Origin: Alistipes sp.
GTDB lineage: Bacteria > Bacteroidota > Bacteroidia > Bacteroidales > Rikenellaceae
Direction: 5' to 3'
NCBI GenBank assembly: GCA_017436185.1
Contig: JAFSDP010000020.1
Location: 1-64,000, forward strand
DNA length: 64,000 nt
Position 1 is the first letter of the stretch; each line of letters begins with the position of its first letter. Positions 25,550 through 34,665 of the stretch are shown here, one piece after another. The notes beneath the pieces were generated by a model that saw nothing but the letters and a program-made list of their open reading frames with translations, was not told the DNA's origin and searched no databases. Made by a program: the position numbers and the translations under genes.

Positions 25550-26281
25550 TTGAAAGTTATTCGTTTCGATACGGTTGGTTCGACCAACGATTTGGCGCGT
25601 GACGAGCAATTCGTGCACGGCGATTTGTTGTGGGCCGAAGAGCAGACCGCAGGGCGTGGGCAACGAGGCCACACGTGGCTGAGCCACAAGGGCGAAAACC
25701 TTACCTTCACGCTCCTGGTCGAGCCAAAGTTTCTGCCCGCTCGGGAGCAGTTTCTGCTCTCCGAGGCGGCCGCTTTGGCGTTGGTCGATACGTTGCGGAG
25801 CTACCAAATCGAGGCGACAATCAAATGGACCAACGATATTTATGTCGGCGACCGCAAAATCGTCGGGATGCTGATCGAGCATTTCTATGGCGGAATGCAC
25901 CTCCGACGCACCCTTATCGGCATCGGGTTGAACGTCAATCAGCAGGAGTTTGACCCGTCGCTTCCCAACCCTACTTCGATGGCATTGGAGCGAAAAAAAA
26001 CCTTTGACCGTGAGGAGGTTGTAGAACGATTCACAACTGCTTTCGAGGCACGCTACAAGCAACTTGAAACGGGACAGTCCGACGCCTTGCAGCAGGCCTA
26101 CCGACAAGCGATGTACCGCATCCACCAAACACAGCTGTTCCGCCTCCCCGACGGCACCGAATTCGAGGCCGAGATCGAGGGGGTCGAGGCGGGCGGTGCG
26201 CTGCAACTGCGCCACACCGACGGCCTACGCCAAAGCTACCAATTCAAAGAGGTGGAATTCGTGATAAAAAAGGCGGAATAA
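25550..26281 (+). CDS. birA: Biotin-[acetyl-CoA-carboxylase] ligase, no DNA-binding domain
   Basis: Encodes 243 residues. It joins biotin to biotin-carrier proteins through biotinyl-AMP. The GRGQRG loop is at residues 35-40, KWTNDI at 92-97 and the catalytic Lys103 in RKIVGMLIE, with a small C-terminal SH3-like domain. The N-terminal winged helix of E. coli BirA is absent, so it cannot act as the classical repressor. The start is TTG 25550; no in-frame ATG precedes the conserved core (VGSTNDLA). It lies 17 nt after dapD in the same operon. Confidence 0.94.
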   Translation: MKVIRFDTVGSTNDLARDEQFVHGDLLWAEEQTAGRGQRGHTWLSHKGENLTFTLLVEPKFLPAREQFLLSEAAALALVDTLRSYQIEATIKWTNDIYVGDRKIVGMLIEHFYGGMHLRRTLIGIGLNVNQQEFDPSLPNPTSMALERKKTFDREEVVERFTTAFEARYKQLETGQSDALQQAYRQAMYRIHQTQLFRLPDGTEFEAEIEGVEAGGALQLRHTDGLRQSYQFKEVEFVIKKAE

Positions 26282-26306
26282 TCTTTGCTGTTAAAAAAAT
26301 AACAGT

Positions 26307-26314
26307 TATCTTTG
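26307..26314 (+). promoter_or_regulatory. -7 box of gcvH
   Basis: TATCTTTG. The predicted start near 26320 leaves about 32 nt before the gcvH ATG. Confidence 0.55.
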
Positions 26315-26351
26315 CGAAGTAAAACAGAAACCATTTCAAAACAACCAAATT

Positions 26352-26732
26352 ATGAGCAACGTACCGGCAAATTTGAAGTACTCGAACGACCACGAGTGGT
26401 GCCTTCTGGAGGGTGATGTAGCCACCATCGGTATTACCGATTTTGCACAGAGCCAGCTGGGCGACATCGTCTTTGTCGATGTTCCGACCCTGGATGAGAC
26501 GCTCGCCGCAGGCGATGTGTTTGGTTCGATTGAGGCCGTGAAGACCGTGAGCGATGCCTTCCTGCCGATGGGTGGCGAGGTAATCGAGGTTAATAGCGCC
26601 ATCGAGGACGACGCCGCTTTGGTAAATAAAGATCCCTATGGCGAGGGCTGGATCATCAAGGTGAAGGTCAGCAATCCCGCCGAGTGGGACGACCTGCTCA
26701 CCCCCGAGCAGTACGCTGAGCTGATTGGCTAA
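26352..26732 (+). CDS. gcvH: Glycine cleavage system H protein
   Basis: Encodes 126 residues, the usual size. It is the lipoyl carrier that shuttles the methylamine group between the P, T and L proteins. The lipoylated Lys64 lies in GSIEAVKTVSD, and HEWCL at the N-terminus is also typical. No other gcv gene is in the window. It is preceded by its own TATCTTTG promoter and followed by a 125-bp gap before mdh. Confidence 0.96.
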   Translation: MSNVPANLKYSNDHEWCLLEGDVATIGITDFAQSQLGDIVFVDVPTLDETLAAGDVFGSIEAVKTVSDAFLPMGGEVIEVNSAIEDDAALVNKDPYGEGWIIKVKVSNPAEWDDLLTPEQYAELIG

Positions 26733-26857
26733 CAACACCCGGCTCCCCCACCAACCTACTACGGACTGTATGCCTCAGGGTGTATGGTCTTTAGGTGTGT
26801 AATGGGGTTTGAAGTAAGAGAAAAAGAGGTATAATTTATAAAAAATCAACATTTACT

Positions 26858-27811
26858 ATGTCGAAAGTTACTGTTGTAGGTGCAGGTGCCGTAGGTGCAA
26901 CTTGCGCCAATGTATTGGCCGCTCGCGGCATCGCCAGCGAGGTGGTTTTGGTAGATATTAAGGAGGGGCTGTCGGAGGGCAAGATGCTCGATATGTTCCA
27001 GGCAGCTGCTACGTGCGGTTACAAGACCAAGCTCGTAGGCGTTACGGCTACCGATGCCGAGGGTTACAAGCCCACCGCCAACTCGGATGTAATCGTCATC
27101 ACGTCGGGTATTCCCCGCAAGCCGGGTATGACCCGCGAGGAGCTGATCGGCATCAACGCCAACATCGTGAAGAGCGTGGTTGCCAACGCTTCGAAGTGGT
27201 CGCCCAAGGCCATCTACGTCATCATCTCGAACCCGATGGATACGATGACCTACCTCACGCTGAAATCGACCGGTCTGCCCAAGCGCCGTGTCATCGGTAT
27301 GGGTGGTGCACTCGACTCGTCGCGCTTCCGCTGCTACCTGTCGAAGGCCTCGGGTGTAGGTATTCAGGACATCGACGGTATGGTTATCGGCGGTCACGGC
27401 GACACGACGATGCTGCCGCTGCTGTCGAAGGCCTCGATCAAGGGTGTTCCCGCTACGCAGTTCCTCTCGAAGAAGAAGCTGGAGGAGGTTTCGGCCGCTA
27501 CGATGGTCGGTGGTGCTACGCTGACGAAGCTGCTGGGCACGTCGGCTTGGTATGCCCCGGGTGCTGCCGGAGCATCGGTGGTTGATGCCATCATCAACGA
27601 CACGAAGGCCGTAGTTCCCTGCTCGGTATATCTGGAGGGCGAGTATGGCCAGGAGGATATCTGCATCGGTGTTCCCGTTGTGCTGGGCAAGAAGGGTGTG
27701 GAGAAGATCGTGAAGATCGACCTGACGAAGGAGGAGGCTGCGAAGTTCGCCGCTTCGGCCGACGCTACCCGCAAGGTAAACAACGCACTCTACGAGATTG
27801 GTGCTTTGTAG
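26858..27811 (+). CDS. mdh: Malate dehydrogenase (LDH-like)
   Basis: Encodes 317 residues. It interconverts malate and oxaloacetate with NAD. The Rossmann loop GAGAVG is at residues 8-13, the substrate arginines are in IPRKPGMTR, and the catalytic His is in GGHGDTT. The sequence follows the LDH-like malate dehydrogenase group rather than the E. coli type. Upstream, TTTG (26809) and TATAATTT about 18 bp later resemble a -33/-7 promoter. A strong bidirectional terminator follows. Confidence 0.95.
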   Translation: MSKVTVVGAGAVGATCANVLAARGIASEVVLVDIKEGLSEGKMLDMFQAAATCGYKTKLVGVTATDAEGYKPTANSDVIVITSGIPRKPGMTREELIGINANIVKSVVANASKWSPKAIYVIISNPMDTMTYLTLKSTGLPKRRVIGMGGALDSSRFRCYLSKASGVGIQDIDGMVIGGHGDTTMLPLLSKASIKGVPATQFLSKKKLEEVSAATMVGGATLTKLLGTSAWYAPGAAGASVVDAIINDTKAVVPCSVYLEGEYGQEDICIGVPVVLGKKGVEKIVKIDLTKEEAAKFAASADATRKVNNALYEIGAL

Positions 27812-27830
27812 GCCTACCCTATCCAAACCA

Positions 27831-27865
27831 AAAAAGCCGCTTCACACCTCGTGAAGCGGCTTTTT
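27831..27865. terminator. Bidirectional terminator between mdh and the LytTR gene
   Basis: A perfect 15-bp stem AAAAAGCCGCTTCAC / GTGAAGCGGCTTTTT with loop ACCTC. Its end touches the stop codon of the LytTR gene. Confidence 0.92.
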
Positions 27866-28569
27866 TATGATAGATTCCCGACGGTGATTCGGTCGGCATA
27901 TTTGCGTGAGACGGGGAGCGTCACCCCCTCCAACTCGACCTCGGTGCGTGAGGAGCGCAGCACAAGGGCTCTACGCACGATATAGGCACGATGGATGCGG
28001 ACAAAATGCAGTTCGTTGAGGGTCGCCTCCCAACGTGAAATCGGGGTACGTGTGCGGAGTTTCTCGCCCGAAGCGGTATGTACCACCACCTCGTTATCGA
28101 GCGACTCGATGTAGCGAATCTCCGCTGTCGGGAGGGTGATATGTCTGCGTTCAGAGATAAAATCGACCGTTTGGGGGCGTGCCGCCTCCTGCTTCTTGAG
28201 GTAGTTATCCAACAACCATTCGGGCAGGGCCAAAGCGGCCAAGACAAAGAGAACAAAAATCGGGTTGCCCAACAGCGGGGGAAAGTTCATATTGCCAAAC
28301 AACCCCACCTCCAACTCGGCATTCACCACAAAGAGCAATAAAAAGGTCAGCACCAACGAGGCTGCGGAGAGCAACAGCAGGTTCAGCACGCCCGACGCTC
28401 GGTTTACGAACGAGAGGTGGGGAAGGAAGTATTTAATCATCAACAACCCGGGCAGGAACATCGATCCCACGAACATCGAATCGGCAAAGGGGTAGCCCAG
28501 CGACGAAAGAATCGCTGCCAGCACCACCAGGCAAAGTGCCCAATAGAGTATCGTCAGAAGTGTTCGCAT
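27865..28569 (-). CDS. Membrane-anchored LytTR-family DNA-binding regulator
   Basis: Encodes 234 residues from ATG 28569. About four hydrophobic segments in the first 125 residues are followed by a LytTR DNA-binding domain (about 130-234: RRHITLPTAEIRYIESLDNE, then NELHFVRIHRAYIV). There is no receiver domain, so it would sense through its membrane part or a partner. The minus-strand box TATCTTTG (28581-28574) ends 4 nt from the ATG, which predicts a leaderless message and decides this start over the upstream frame. It is divergent from a small ExbB-like membrane protein, a plausible target and partner. Confidence 0.85.
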   Translation of the reverse strand: MRTLLTILYWALCLVVLAAILSSLGYPFADSMFVGSMFLPGLLMIKYFLPHLSFVNRASGVLNLLLLSAASLVLTFLLLFVVNAELEVGLFGNMNFPPLLGNPIFVLFVLAALALPEWLLDNYLKKQEAARPQTVDFISERRHITLPTAEIRYIESLDNEVVVHTASGEKLRTRTPISRWEATLNELHFVRIHRAYIVRRALVLRSSRTEVELEGVTLPVSRKYADRITVGNLS

Positions 28570-28573
28570 AGGA

Positions 28574-28581
28574 CAAAGATA
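28574..28581 (-). promoter_or_regulatory. -7 box of the LytTR gene
   Basis: The minus strand reads TATCTTTG, 4 nt upstream of the ATG at 28569, so transcription should start at or next to the start codon. Confidence 0.55.
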
Positions 28582-28620
28582 GACAAAAAAGGGTTTCGGC
28601 AAAAGCGCCAACGGCCGACT

Positions 28621-28655
28621 TTGGGGTTTTAACACCCCAAACGGGGGTTTCGACC
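28621..28655. promoter_or_regulatory. Candidate LytTR operator (direct repeats and palindrome)
   Basis: GGGGTTTTAACACC (28623) and GGGGTTTCGACC (28644) form direct repeats 21 bp apart, two helical turns, as is typical of LytTR-domain sites. The first overlaps a palindrome TTGGGGTTTTAACACCCCAA (28621-28640). The site lies between the divergent LytTR and ExbB-like promoters. The role is inferred from spacing and position. Confidence 0.4.
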
Positions 28656-28679
28656 TTGGAAAAACGCCCCTTTGTACCC

Positions 28680-28687
28680 TATCTTTG
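28680..28687 (+). promoter_or_regulatory. -7 box of the ExbB-like gene
   Basis: TATCTTTG, with a TTGG about 20 bp upstream as a possible -33 element. The predicted leader is about 45 nt. Confidence 0.55.
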
Positions 28688-28736
28688 CAGTAGCGGAATT
28701 CCCAACACGAATTGTAAAACGAAAAGAAACGAAACT

Positions 28737-29186
28737 ATGAAAAAGTTACTGATTGTCCTCTTTACGCTCGCCACGCTGATGAACGTGGTCGCACAAAATG
28801 ATCCTTCGGTTACCCATCCCGAAAGTGGCGAAGTGACGCTCTACCCGGCGGTGGTTGTTCCCCAATTTACACTCTACGAAATCTATTGTGCGGGCAATCC
28901 GCTCTATATGTCGCTCATTACCCTCTGCCTGGTCGGCATCTTTTTAGCCGCCTGGAAGATGCCCTCGCGCGTGAAAGAGTTGGGGTTGTTGGCACTCGTA
29001 ATTGGTATTTGCGGCTTCTTGATTGGCGTTTTTCAGGCCAACAACGTGCTGATGCAGGCCGGCGATATATCTCCTGCGGTGGTTTGTGGGGGTTTGAGGG
29101 CTGCGGTGATTGCACCGATTTGGTCCTTAATTGTCTATGGCATCTCGCTCCTGATTCGCATAGTGCAAAAGCCTAAGACAATTTAA
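28737..29186 (+). CDS. Small MotA/TolQ/ExbB-like membrane protein
   Basis: Encodes 149 residues. A signal-like N-terminus (MKKLLIVLFTLATLMNVVAQ) and a periplasmic linker precede three hydrophobic helices. The last part (GDISPAVVCGGLRAAVIAPIWSLIVYGISLLI) resembles the pore-lining C-terminal region of ExbB/TolQ/MotA proteins. It is shorter than ordinary ExbB (about 220-240) and lacks a large cytosolic loop. No ExbD or TonB partner follows, and the gene is divergent from the LytTR regulator. The ExbB link rests on motif resemblance alone. Confidence 0.6.
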   Translation: MKKLLIVLFTLATLMNVVAQNDPSVTHPESGEVTLYPAVVVPQFTLYEIYCAGNPLYMSLITLCLVGIFLAAWKMPSRVKELGLLALVIGICGFLIGVFQANNVLMQAGDISPAVVCGGLRAAVIAPIWSLIVYGISLLIRIVQKPKTI

Positions 29187-29244
29187 GCGAAAAGAGATAT
29201 TGAAGCGACCAAAAGTCGTTAGAGTGAGCTGTTTTTAGGCAAAC

Positions 29245-29278
29245 AAAATCCCCGCAGTCGTGCGACCACGGGGATTTT
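29245..29278 (+). terminator. Terminator downstream of the ExbB-like gene
   Basis: AAAATCCCCG / CGGGGATTTT with an inner GTCG-TG-CGAC hairpin. The A- and T-tracts on both sides would allow termination in either direction. Confidence 0.75.
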
Positions 29279-29309
29279 TAGATGTTACTACCGCAAAATT
29301 GTGTATAAC

Positions 29310-29402
29310 GAGGTGATTTTTAGGCTTGCGCAGTGGCGAAAAGCGGAGCATACTTGACGTATGTGAGCATTTTCGCCGCAAGCGTAACAACAAAATCGCC
29401 CG
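29310..29402. repeat. Palindromic element at the 3' end of folD
   Basis: GATTTTTAGGCTTGCGCAG through ACAAAATCGCCCG encloses a hairpin with TGGCGAAAA / TTTTCGCCG arms and a central CATACTTGACGTATG. The central TACTTGACGTA is shared with the element after lysC, and the boundaries GATTTT...AAAATC are shared with those after asd, lysC and pyrE. It abuts the folD stop codon at 29403. Confidence 0.65.
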
Positions 29403-30251
29403 TTAGACAAATTTTGCTAAGAAGCATTCTATCGTATTCTCCATCAGACAGGTAATCGTCATCGGCCCTACACCTCCGGGAACGGGGGTGATGACGGAAG
29501 CTTTCGGCTCGATGGCAGCGAAATCGACATCGCCACAGAGCTTGCCCGTCTCGGGGTCACGATTCACACCGACGTCGATAACAACGGTGCCTTCGGACAC
29601 CATATCGGCCGTAACGAACTTCGGGCGACCAATGGCCACCACCAAAATCTCGGCACGGCGGGTCACCTCCGCAAGGTTCTTCGTGCGGCTGTGGGCAATG
29701 GTTACGGTGGCATTCTTATCCAACAGGAGCTTCGACACGGGGAGTCCCACAATGTTCGAGCGGCCAATCACCACCGCCTCCTTGCCCGCAATCTCGACAC
29801 CGGCCACCTCCAACATACGGATGATGCCCTTCGGGGTGCAGGGGAGCGTGCAGGGCTGCTTCTGCCACAGGGCAGCCACATTGGCGGGGTGGAAACCATC
29901 CACATCCTTCTTTACGTCGATGGCGGCAATCACCTTGTCCTCCGAGATATGCTTCGGCAGGGGCAGCTGGACCAGGATACCATCGACCTCGTCGTCGGCA
30001 TTCAGCTCGGCAATTAAGGCCAACAACTCCTCCTCCGAGATGGAGGCCTCACGACGAATCGTCGAGTTCTTGATGCCCACCTCGGCCGAGGCCTTGGCCT
30101 TGCCCGTCACATACGACACGCTGGCGGGGTTATCGCCCACCAAAATCACAGCCAGGTGGGGCACACGACCATACTTCTCGGGGAAGGCACGCACCTCTTC
30201 GGCCATTGCGGCCTTCATCTTGGCCGACAGCTCTTTACCACTGATAATCAT
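29403..30251 (-). CDS. folD: Methylene-THF dehydrogenase / cyclohydrolase
   Basis: Encodes 282 residues. This bifunctional enzyme makes 10-formyl-THF, the one-carbon donor used by PurN and PurH encoded just upstream. The Tyr-x3-Lys pair (Y47, K51), the GRSNIVGLP NADP-binding segment and PGGVGPMT near the C-terminus are all present. It is the last gene of the purE-to-folD cluster, 12 nt after purD, which makes functional sense as the cofactor supplier. Confidence 0.96.
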   Translation of the reverse strand: MIISGKELSAKMKAAMAEEVRAFPEKYGRVPHLAVILVGDNPASVSYVTGKAKASAEVGIKNSTIRREASISEEELLALIAELNADDEVDGILVQLPLPKHISEDKVIAAIDVKKDVDGFHPANVAALWQKQPCTLPCTPKGIIRMLEVAGVEIAGKEAVVIGRSNIVGLPVSKLLLDKNATVTIAHSRTKNLAEVTRRAEILVVAIGRPKFVTADMVSEGTVVIDVGVNRDPETGKLCGDVDFAAIEPKASVITPVPGGVGPMTITCLMENTIECFLAKFV

Positions 30252-30263
30252 ATCGTTTCCGTT

Positions 30264-31511
30264 TTATTTATCAAACACATAGTGGCCGATATCGGTGCGG
30301 TGGAAGAGGTTGTCGCACGCAATGCGCTCGACATCCTTCAATGCCGCCTGACGGGCCTCATCCAGCGTGGCACCCTTGCCCACCACAAAGAGCACACGGC
30401 CGCCGTTAGTCAGCACCTTCTCGCCCTCGGCCTTCGTACCCATATGGTACACCGTACCCTCGACCGACTCCAGGCCGCCAATCTCGACGCCCTTCCGATA
30501 GTCGCCCGGGTAGCCCTTCGAGGCCAGCACGATGCCCAGCGTGGCGAAGTCGTGCCACTCCAACTCGGTGTCGGTGTGGTCGGCCACAGCGCAGAAGATA
30601 TTGACAATGTCGCTCTTCAGGCGAGGCAGCACCACCTCGGTCTCGGGGTCGCCAAAGCGGGCATTGAACTCGATGACCTTCACGCCCTCGGGGGTCTTCA
30701 TCAGACCGCCATAGAGCACACCCTCGAAGGGGCACCCCTCCTTGACCATCGCCTGAGCGACGGGCTTCAAGATATGATTCAGGGCAAACTCCTCATCCTC
30801 GGGAGTAATGAAGGGGAGCGGCGAGTAGGCACCCATACCGCCCGTATTGGGACCCTTGTCGCCATCGTAGGCACGCTTGTGGTCCTGGGCCAGTTGCATC
30901 GGCCACACCTTCTCGCCCGACACGAAGCACATAAACGAGAACTCGGGGCCGGTCAGAAAATCCTCCACAACCACCTTGCCCTGACCGAACTTCGTGTCAA
31001 GCAACATATCCTTCAGTGCCTCGTCGGCCTCCTCCATCGTCTGGGCAATCACCACGCCCTTACCTGCCGCCAGACCGTCGTATTTCAGCACGGCGGGCAG
31101 CGGACGGCTCTCGACATAGGCCTTGGCCTCGGCATAGTCGGTAAAGGCCTTGAAACCTGCGGTGGGGATGTTGTATTTGGCCATCAACTCTTTGGCAAAC
31201 TCCTTGCTCGACTCGATGCGGGCAGCAGCCTGCGAGGGGCCGAAGATGCGCAGCCCCTTCTGCTTGAAGCAGTCGGCCACACCTGCCGCCAGGGCCACCT
31301 CGGGACCTACGACGGTAAGCTCCACGCCCTGCTCCTCGGCAAAAGCAGCCAGGCGCTCCACCTCGGTCTCACGAATCGCCACGCACTCGGCCTGACGTGC
31401 CATACCGGCATTACCCGGAGCGGCAAAAATTTTCTCGACCTGCGGCGAGCGGCTCAGCGCATCCACGATGGCGTGCTCACGACCGCCCGACCCAATAACA
31501 AGAACTTTCAT
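30264..31511 (-). CDS. purD: Phosphoribosylamine-glycine ligase (GAR synthetase)
   Basis: Encodes 415 residues from ATG 31511 (MKVLVIGSGGREHA); the upstream in-frame codons lie within purH and are not conserved. It is an ATP-grasp enzyme that joins glycine to phosphoribosylamine. GPSQAAARIESSKEFAKELM and LKYDGLAAGKGVV mark the ATP-grasp core, and IEFNARFGDPE the metal-binding site. It follows purH with a 4-nt gap. Confidence 0.96.
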   Translation of the reverse strand: MKVLVIGSGGREHAIVDALSRSPQVEKIFAAPGNAGMARQAECVAIRETEVERLAAFAEEQGVELTVVGPEVALAAGVADCFKQKGLRIFGPSQAAARIESSKEFAKELMAKYNIPTAGFKAFTDYAEAKAYVESRPLPAVLKYDGLAAGKGVVIAQTMEEADEALKDMLLDTKFGQGKVVVEDFLTGPEFSFMCFVSGEKVWPMQLAQDHKRAYDGDKGPNTGGMGAYSPLPFITPEDEEFALNHILKPVAQAMVKEGCPFEGVLYGGLMKTPEGVKVIEFNARFGDPETEVVLPRLKSDIVNIFCAVADHTDTELEWHDFATLGIVLASKGYPGDYRKGVEIGGLESVEGTVYHMGTKAEGEKVLTNGGRVLFVVGKGATLDEARQAALKDVERIACDNLFHRTDIGHYVFDK

Positions 31512-31515
31512 ACTC

Positions 31516-33045
31516 CTAATGCTTAAAGTGACGCATACCGGTGAATACCATCGAGATACCCAGCTCGTTGGCCTTCTTGATCGAATCCTCGTCACGCACC
31601 GAGCCACCGGGCTGAACAATGGCCGACACACCATACTCGGCAGCCATCGTCACGCAGTCGTCGAAGGGGAAGAATGCATCCGAAGCCAGCACAATACCCT
31701 CCGTCACGCCTGCTGCACGTGCCTGCTTGAGGGCAATCTCGGCCGAGCCGACACGGTTCATCTGACCGGCACCCACGCCCAGCGTCACGCCATTCTTCAC
31801 CACTGCAATGGCGTTCGACTTGACGTGCTTCACGATGCGCCAGCCGAAGTTCAGATCCTCCAACTCGGCCTCGGTGGGCTGCTTTTCGGTCACGCACATA
31901 TCGGCCACCACAGTCTTGGTGCTCTTGTCCAGGTTCTGCACCAGCAGACCACCCATCACGCTCACATACTGATTCTTCACGCTGTCGTCACGGGTCATAT
32001 CGACCTCGATGAGGCGCAGGTTCTTCTTCGTGGTGAGCACCTCCAGGGCACCCTCCTCGAACTTGGGAGCCATAATAATCTCCAAGAAGATGGGCTTCAT
32101 CAGCTCGGCAGCCTCTTTGGTCAGGGGGCGATTCACGGCCACAATACCGCCGAAAATCGAGACCTTATCGGCCTCGTAAGCCTTCGTCCAAGCCTCCACA
32201 ATGTCCTGACCTACGGCAGCACCGCAGGGGTTCATATGTTTCAGGCCTACGCAGAAGGGAGCCTCGAACTCACGCACAATGGCCAGAGCCGCATTGGCAT
32301 CCTGGATGTTGTTGTACGACAGCTCCTTGCCGTGCAGCTGACGAGCCGAAGCCAACGAGAAGGGGACCACGGTCTGCTCGGCATAGAACTTGGCCTCCTG
32401 GTGGGGATTCTCACCGTAGCGCAGCGACTGTACCAGGTCGAACTCCAAGAAGAGCTTCTCGTTCAGACCGGCCTGCTTACGCATATAGGTGGCAATCATT
32501 GCATCGTACTGGGCCGTGTGGGTATAGGCCTCGGCCGAGAGGCGCAGACGGGTCGCACGGGTTGTGTTGCCCTCGGCCTTGATCTCGGCAATCACAGCGG
32601 CATAATCCGCAGGGTTGCAAACCACCGTCACGTCGGCCCAATTCTTGGCAGCCGAACGCAGCATCGACGGACCGCCGATGTCGATATTCTCGATGGCCTC
32701 CTCGATGGTCACGCCCTCTTTCTGGATGGTCTGACGGAAGGGATAGAGATTGACGCACACCATATCGATGAACTCAATCTGATTCTCCTTCAGGGCAGCC
32801 AGGTGGCTCTCATCGTCACGACGTGCCAACAGACCGCCGTGCACCTTCGGGTGCAGGGTCTTCACACGACCGTCGCAAATCTCGGGGAAACCCGTCACAT
32901 CGCTGATGTTGATGGTCTCCACACCGTTCGTTTCGAGCAGCTTCTGCGTGCCACCCGTAGCAATGATATCCCAGCCCAACTGGCGAAGCTGCTGGGCAAA
33001 CTCCACCACGCCGGTCTTGTCACTTACTGAAAATAAAGCTCTCAT
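31516..33045 (-). CDS. purH: AICAR transformylase / IMP cyclohydrolase
   Basis: Encodes 509 residues, the usual bifunctional length. The N-terminal IMP cyclohydrolase (MGS-like fold, about 1-190) closes the ring. The C-terminal AICAR transformylase uses 10-formyl-THF and has the KHMNPCG catalytic motif. The start overlaps the end of purN by 4 nt, so translation is coupled. It performs the last two steps to IMP. Confidence 0.97.
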   Translation of the reverse strand: MRALFSVSDKTGVVEFAQQLRQLGWDIIATGGTQKLLETNGVETINISDVTGFPEICDGRVKTLHPKVHGGLLARRDDESHLAALKENQIEFIDMVCVNLYPFRQTIQKEGVTIEEAIENIDIGGPSMLRSAAKNWADVTVVCNPADYAAVIAEIKAEGNTTRATRLRLSAEAYTHTAQYDAMIATYMRKQAGLNEKLFLEFDLVQSLRYGENPHQEAKFYAEQTVVPFSLASARQLHGKELSYNNIQDANAALAIVREFEAPFCVGLKHMNPCGAAVGQDIVEAWTKAYEADKVSIFGGIVAVNRPLTKEAAELMKPIFLEIIMAPKFEEGALEVLTTKKNLRLIEVDMTRDDSVKNQYVSVMGGLLVQNLDKSTKTVVADMCVTEKQPTEAELEDLNFGWRIVKHVKSNAIAVVKNGVTLGVGAGQMNRVGSAEIALKQARAAGVTEGIVLASDAFFPFDDCVTMAAEYGVSAIVQPGGSVRDEDSIKKANELGISMVFTGMRHFKH

Positions 33046-33614
33046 AAAGTCTCTTCTATTATTTTACGTATTGTCTCTGTGTATAGGGGGTACTCCACCT
33101 CGTGAATCAGCTGCTCCAACTCGGCTTGGTCGTGGCCGTAGTACTCGAAGGCACGTTGGGCCAAGATGCGCCCACCGTCCAACGAGTCGTCCACCTCGTG
33201 AATCGTCACACCATAGACCTTCACGCCCGCCTCCATCGCCTGTTCGATGGCTCGTGCGCCCCGAAAAGCGGGCAGCAACGAAGGGTGGATGTTGATGATG
33301 CGTCCCCGATAGGCCTCCAAGAGCGTCGGCCCCACAATGCGCATATAGCCCGCCAGGCAGACTAAATCGACCCGAGCGGCCTGCAATCGAGCCACAATCT
33401 CGGCTTCGTAGGCCTCCTTCGAGGGGTACTCCTTGGCACGGAACGCAAAGCACTCCACGCCGTGGCGACGAGCACGCTCCACCGCCTCGGCTTCGGGCTT
33501 ATCGACCACCACCAAGACCACACGAGCCGGAATCAAGCCCCGCTCCGTAGCCTCCAATATGGCTTCAAGGTTGGTGCCACGCCCACTTGCAAAGACAGCC
33601 AGATGACGCATCAA
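33042..33614 (-). CDS. purN: Phosphoribosylglycinamide formyltransferase
   Basis: Encodes 190 residues. It transfers formyl from 10-formyl-THF to GAR. The catalytic Asn and His lie in IINIHPSLLPAF, and the Asp follows in HEVDDSLDGG. The N-terminal loop ASGRGTNLEA binds phosphate. It overlaps purH by 4 nt and lies 12 nt after purM. Confidence 0.96.
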   Translation of the reverse strand: MMRHLAVFASGRGTNLEAILEATERGLIPARVVLVVVDKPEAEAVERARRHGVECFAFRAKEYPSKEAYEAEIVARLQAARVDLVCLAGYMRIVGPTLLEAYRGRIINIHPSLLPAFRGARAIEQAMEAGVKVYGVTIHEVDDSLDGGRILAQRAFEYYGHDQAELEQLIHEVEYPLYTETIRKIIEETL

Positions 33615-33626
33615 AACTCCTGTGTA

Positions 33627-34652
33627 TTACTTAATTACAACGCCTTCGATGTCGGTCACACGGCCGATAACCGAGGCCTTCTCGCCCTGAGCGGTCAGAA
33701 TCTCGATGGCCTTTTCGGCCTCCGATGCGTCCAAGGCGATGACCATACCGATACCCATATTGAAGATGTTGAACATCTCGCGGTGGGGAATGCCACCCCA
33801 CTTCTCCAAGGCACGGAAGACGGGAAGAATCTCCCACGAGCCCTCCTCGACCTCGATGCCCTGACCCTCCTTCAGGATGCGGGGGATGTTCTCATCGAAG
33901 CCGCCGCCCGTGATGTGGCCGATGCCGTGTACGTCGCAATTGCGAATCACCTCCAGCACCTGCTTTACATAGATGCGCGTCGGGGTCAAAAGGGCCTCGC
34001 CCAGCGGCTTACCGGGCAACTCTTCGTACTCCTTCATCAAATCGAGGTTGTTGTCCGACACCACCTTGCGCACCAGACTGAAACCGTTGGAGTGGACACC
34101 GCTCGAGGCGATACCGACCAATACGTCGCCCACCTTGACCTTCGAGCCGTCGATGAGCTTCTTCTTCTCGACTACGCCCACCGTGAAGCCGGCGATGTCG
34201 TACTCGCCCTCGGTGTACATACCCGGCATCTCGGCCGTCTCGCCACCTACCAGGGCGCAACCTGCCTGACGGCAACCCTCGGCCACACCGGCTACGATCT
34301 GCTCGATCTTGGCCGGCTCGTTGCTGCCGACAGCCACATAGTCCAAAAAGAGGAGCGGCTCGGCACCCTGCGCCAAGACATCATTGACACACATAGCCAC
34401 GGCGTCGATACCGATCGTGTCGTGCTTGTCGATGGCAAAGGCCAACTTCAGTTTCGTACCAACGCCATCCGTGCCGCTCACCAGCACCGGCTCCTCGACC
34501 TTCAGGGCCGAGAGGTCGAACATACCGCCAAAGGCGCCGATATTACCCATCACACCCAGACGCGAGGTCGAGGCCACGTGCTTCTTGATGCGACGCACCA
34601 CTTCGTAACCGGCCTCCAGATTTACACCGGCTTTTTCATAAGATTGTGCCAT
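33627..34652 (-). CDS. purM: Phosphoribosylformylglycinamidine cyclo-ligase (AIR synthetase)
   Basis: Encodes 341 residues. It closes the imidazole ring to form AIR with ATP. The family landmarks [42 protein letters not shown] and [14 protein letters not shown] are all present. It sits in the pur operon between purF and purN with short gaps. Confidence 0.96.
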   Translation of the reverse strand: MAQSYEKAGVNLEAGYEVVRRIKKHVASTSRLGVMGNIGAFGGMFDLSALKVEEPVLVSGTDGVGTKLKLAFAIDKHDTIGIDAVAMCVNDVLAQGAEPLLFLDYVAVGSNEPAKIEQIVAGVAEGCRQAGCALVGGETAEMPGMYTEGEYDIAGFTVGVVEKKKLIDGSKVKVGDVLVGIASSGVHSNGFSLVRKVVSDNNLDLMKEYEELPGKPLGEALLTPTRIYVKQVLEVIRNCDVHGIGHITGGGFDENIPRILKEGQGIEVEEGSWEILPVFRALEKWGGIPHREMFNIFNMGIGMVIALDASEAEKAIEILTAQGEKASVIGRVTDIEGVVIK

Positions 34653-34665
34653 AAGTTCTTTGCTA

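Noticed and set aside
30264..31634. Longer PurD start inside purH
   Set aside because: The conserved N-terminus MKVLVIGSGGREHA starts at 31511; the extra 41 codons are out-of-frame purH sequence.
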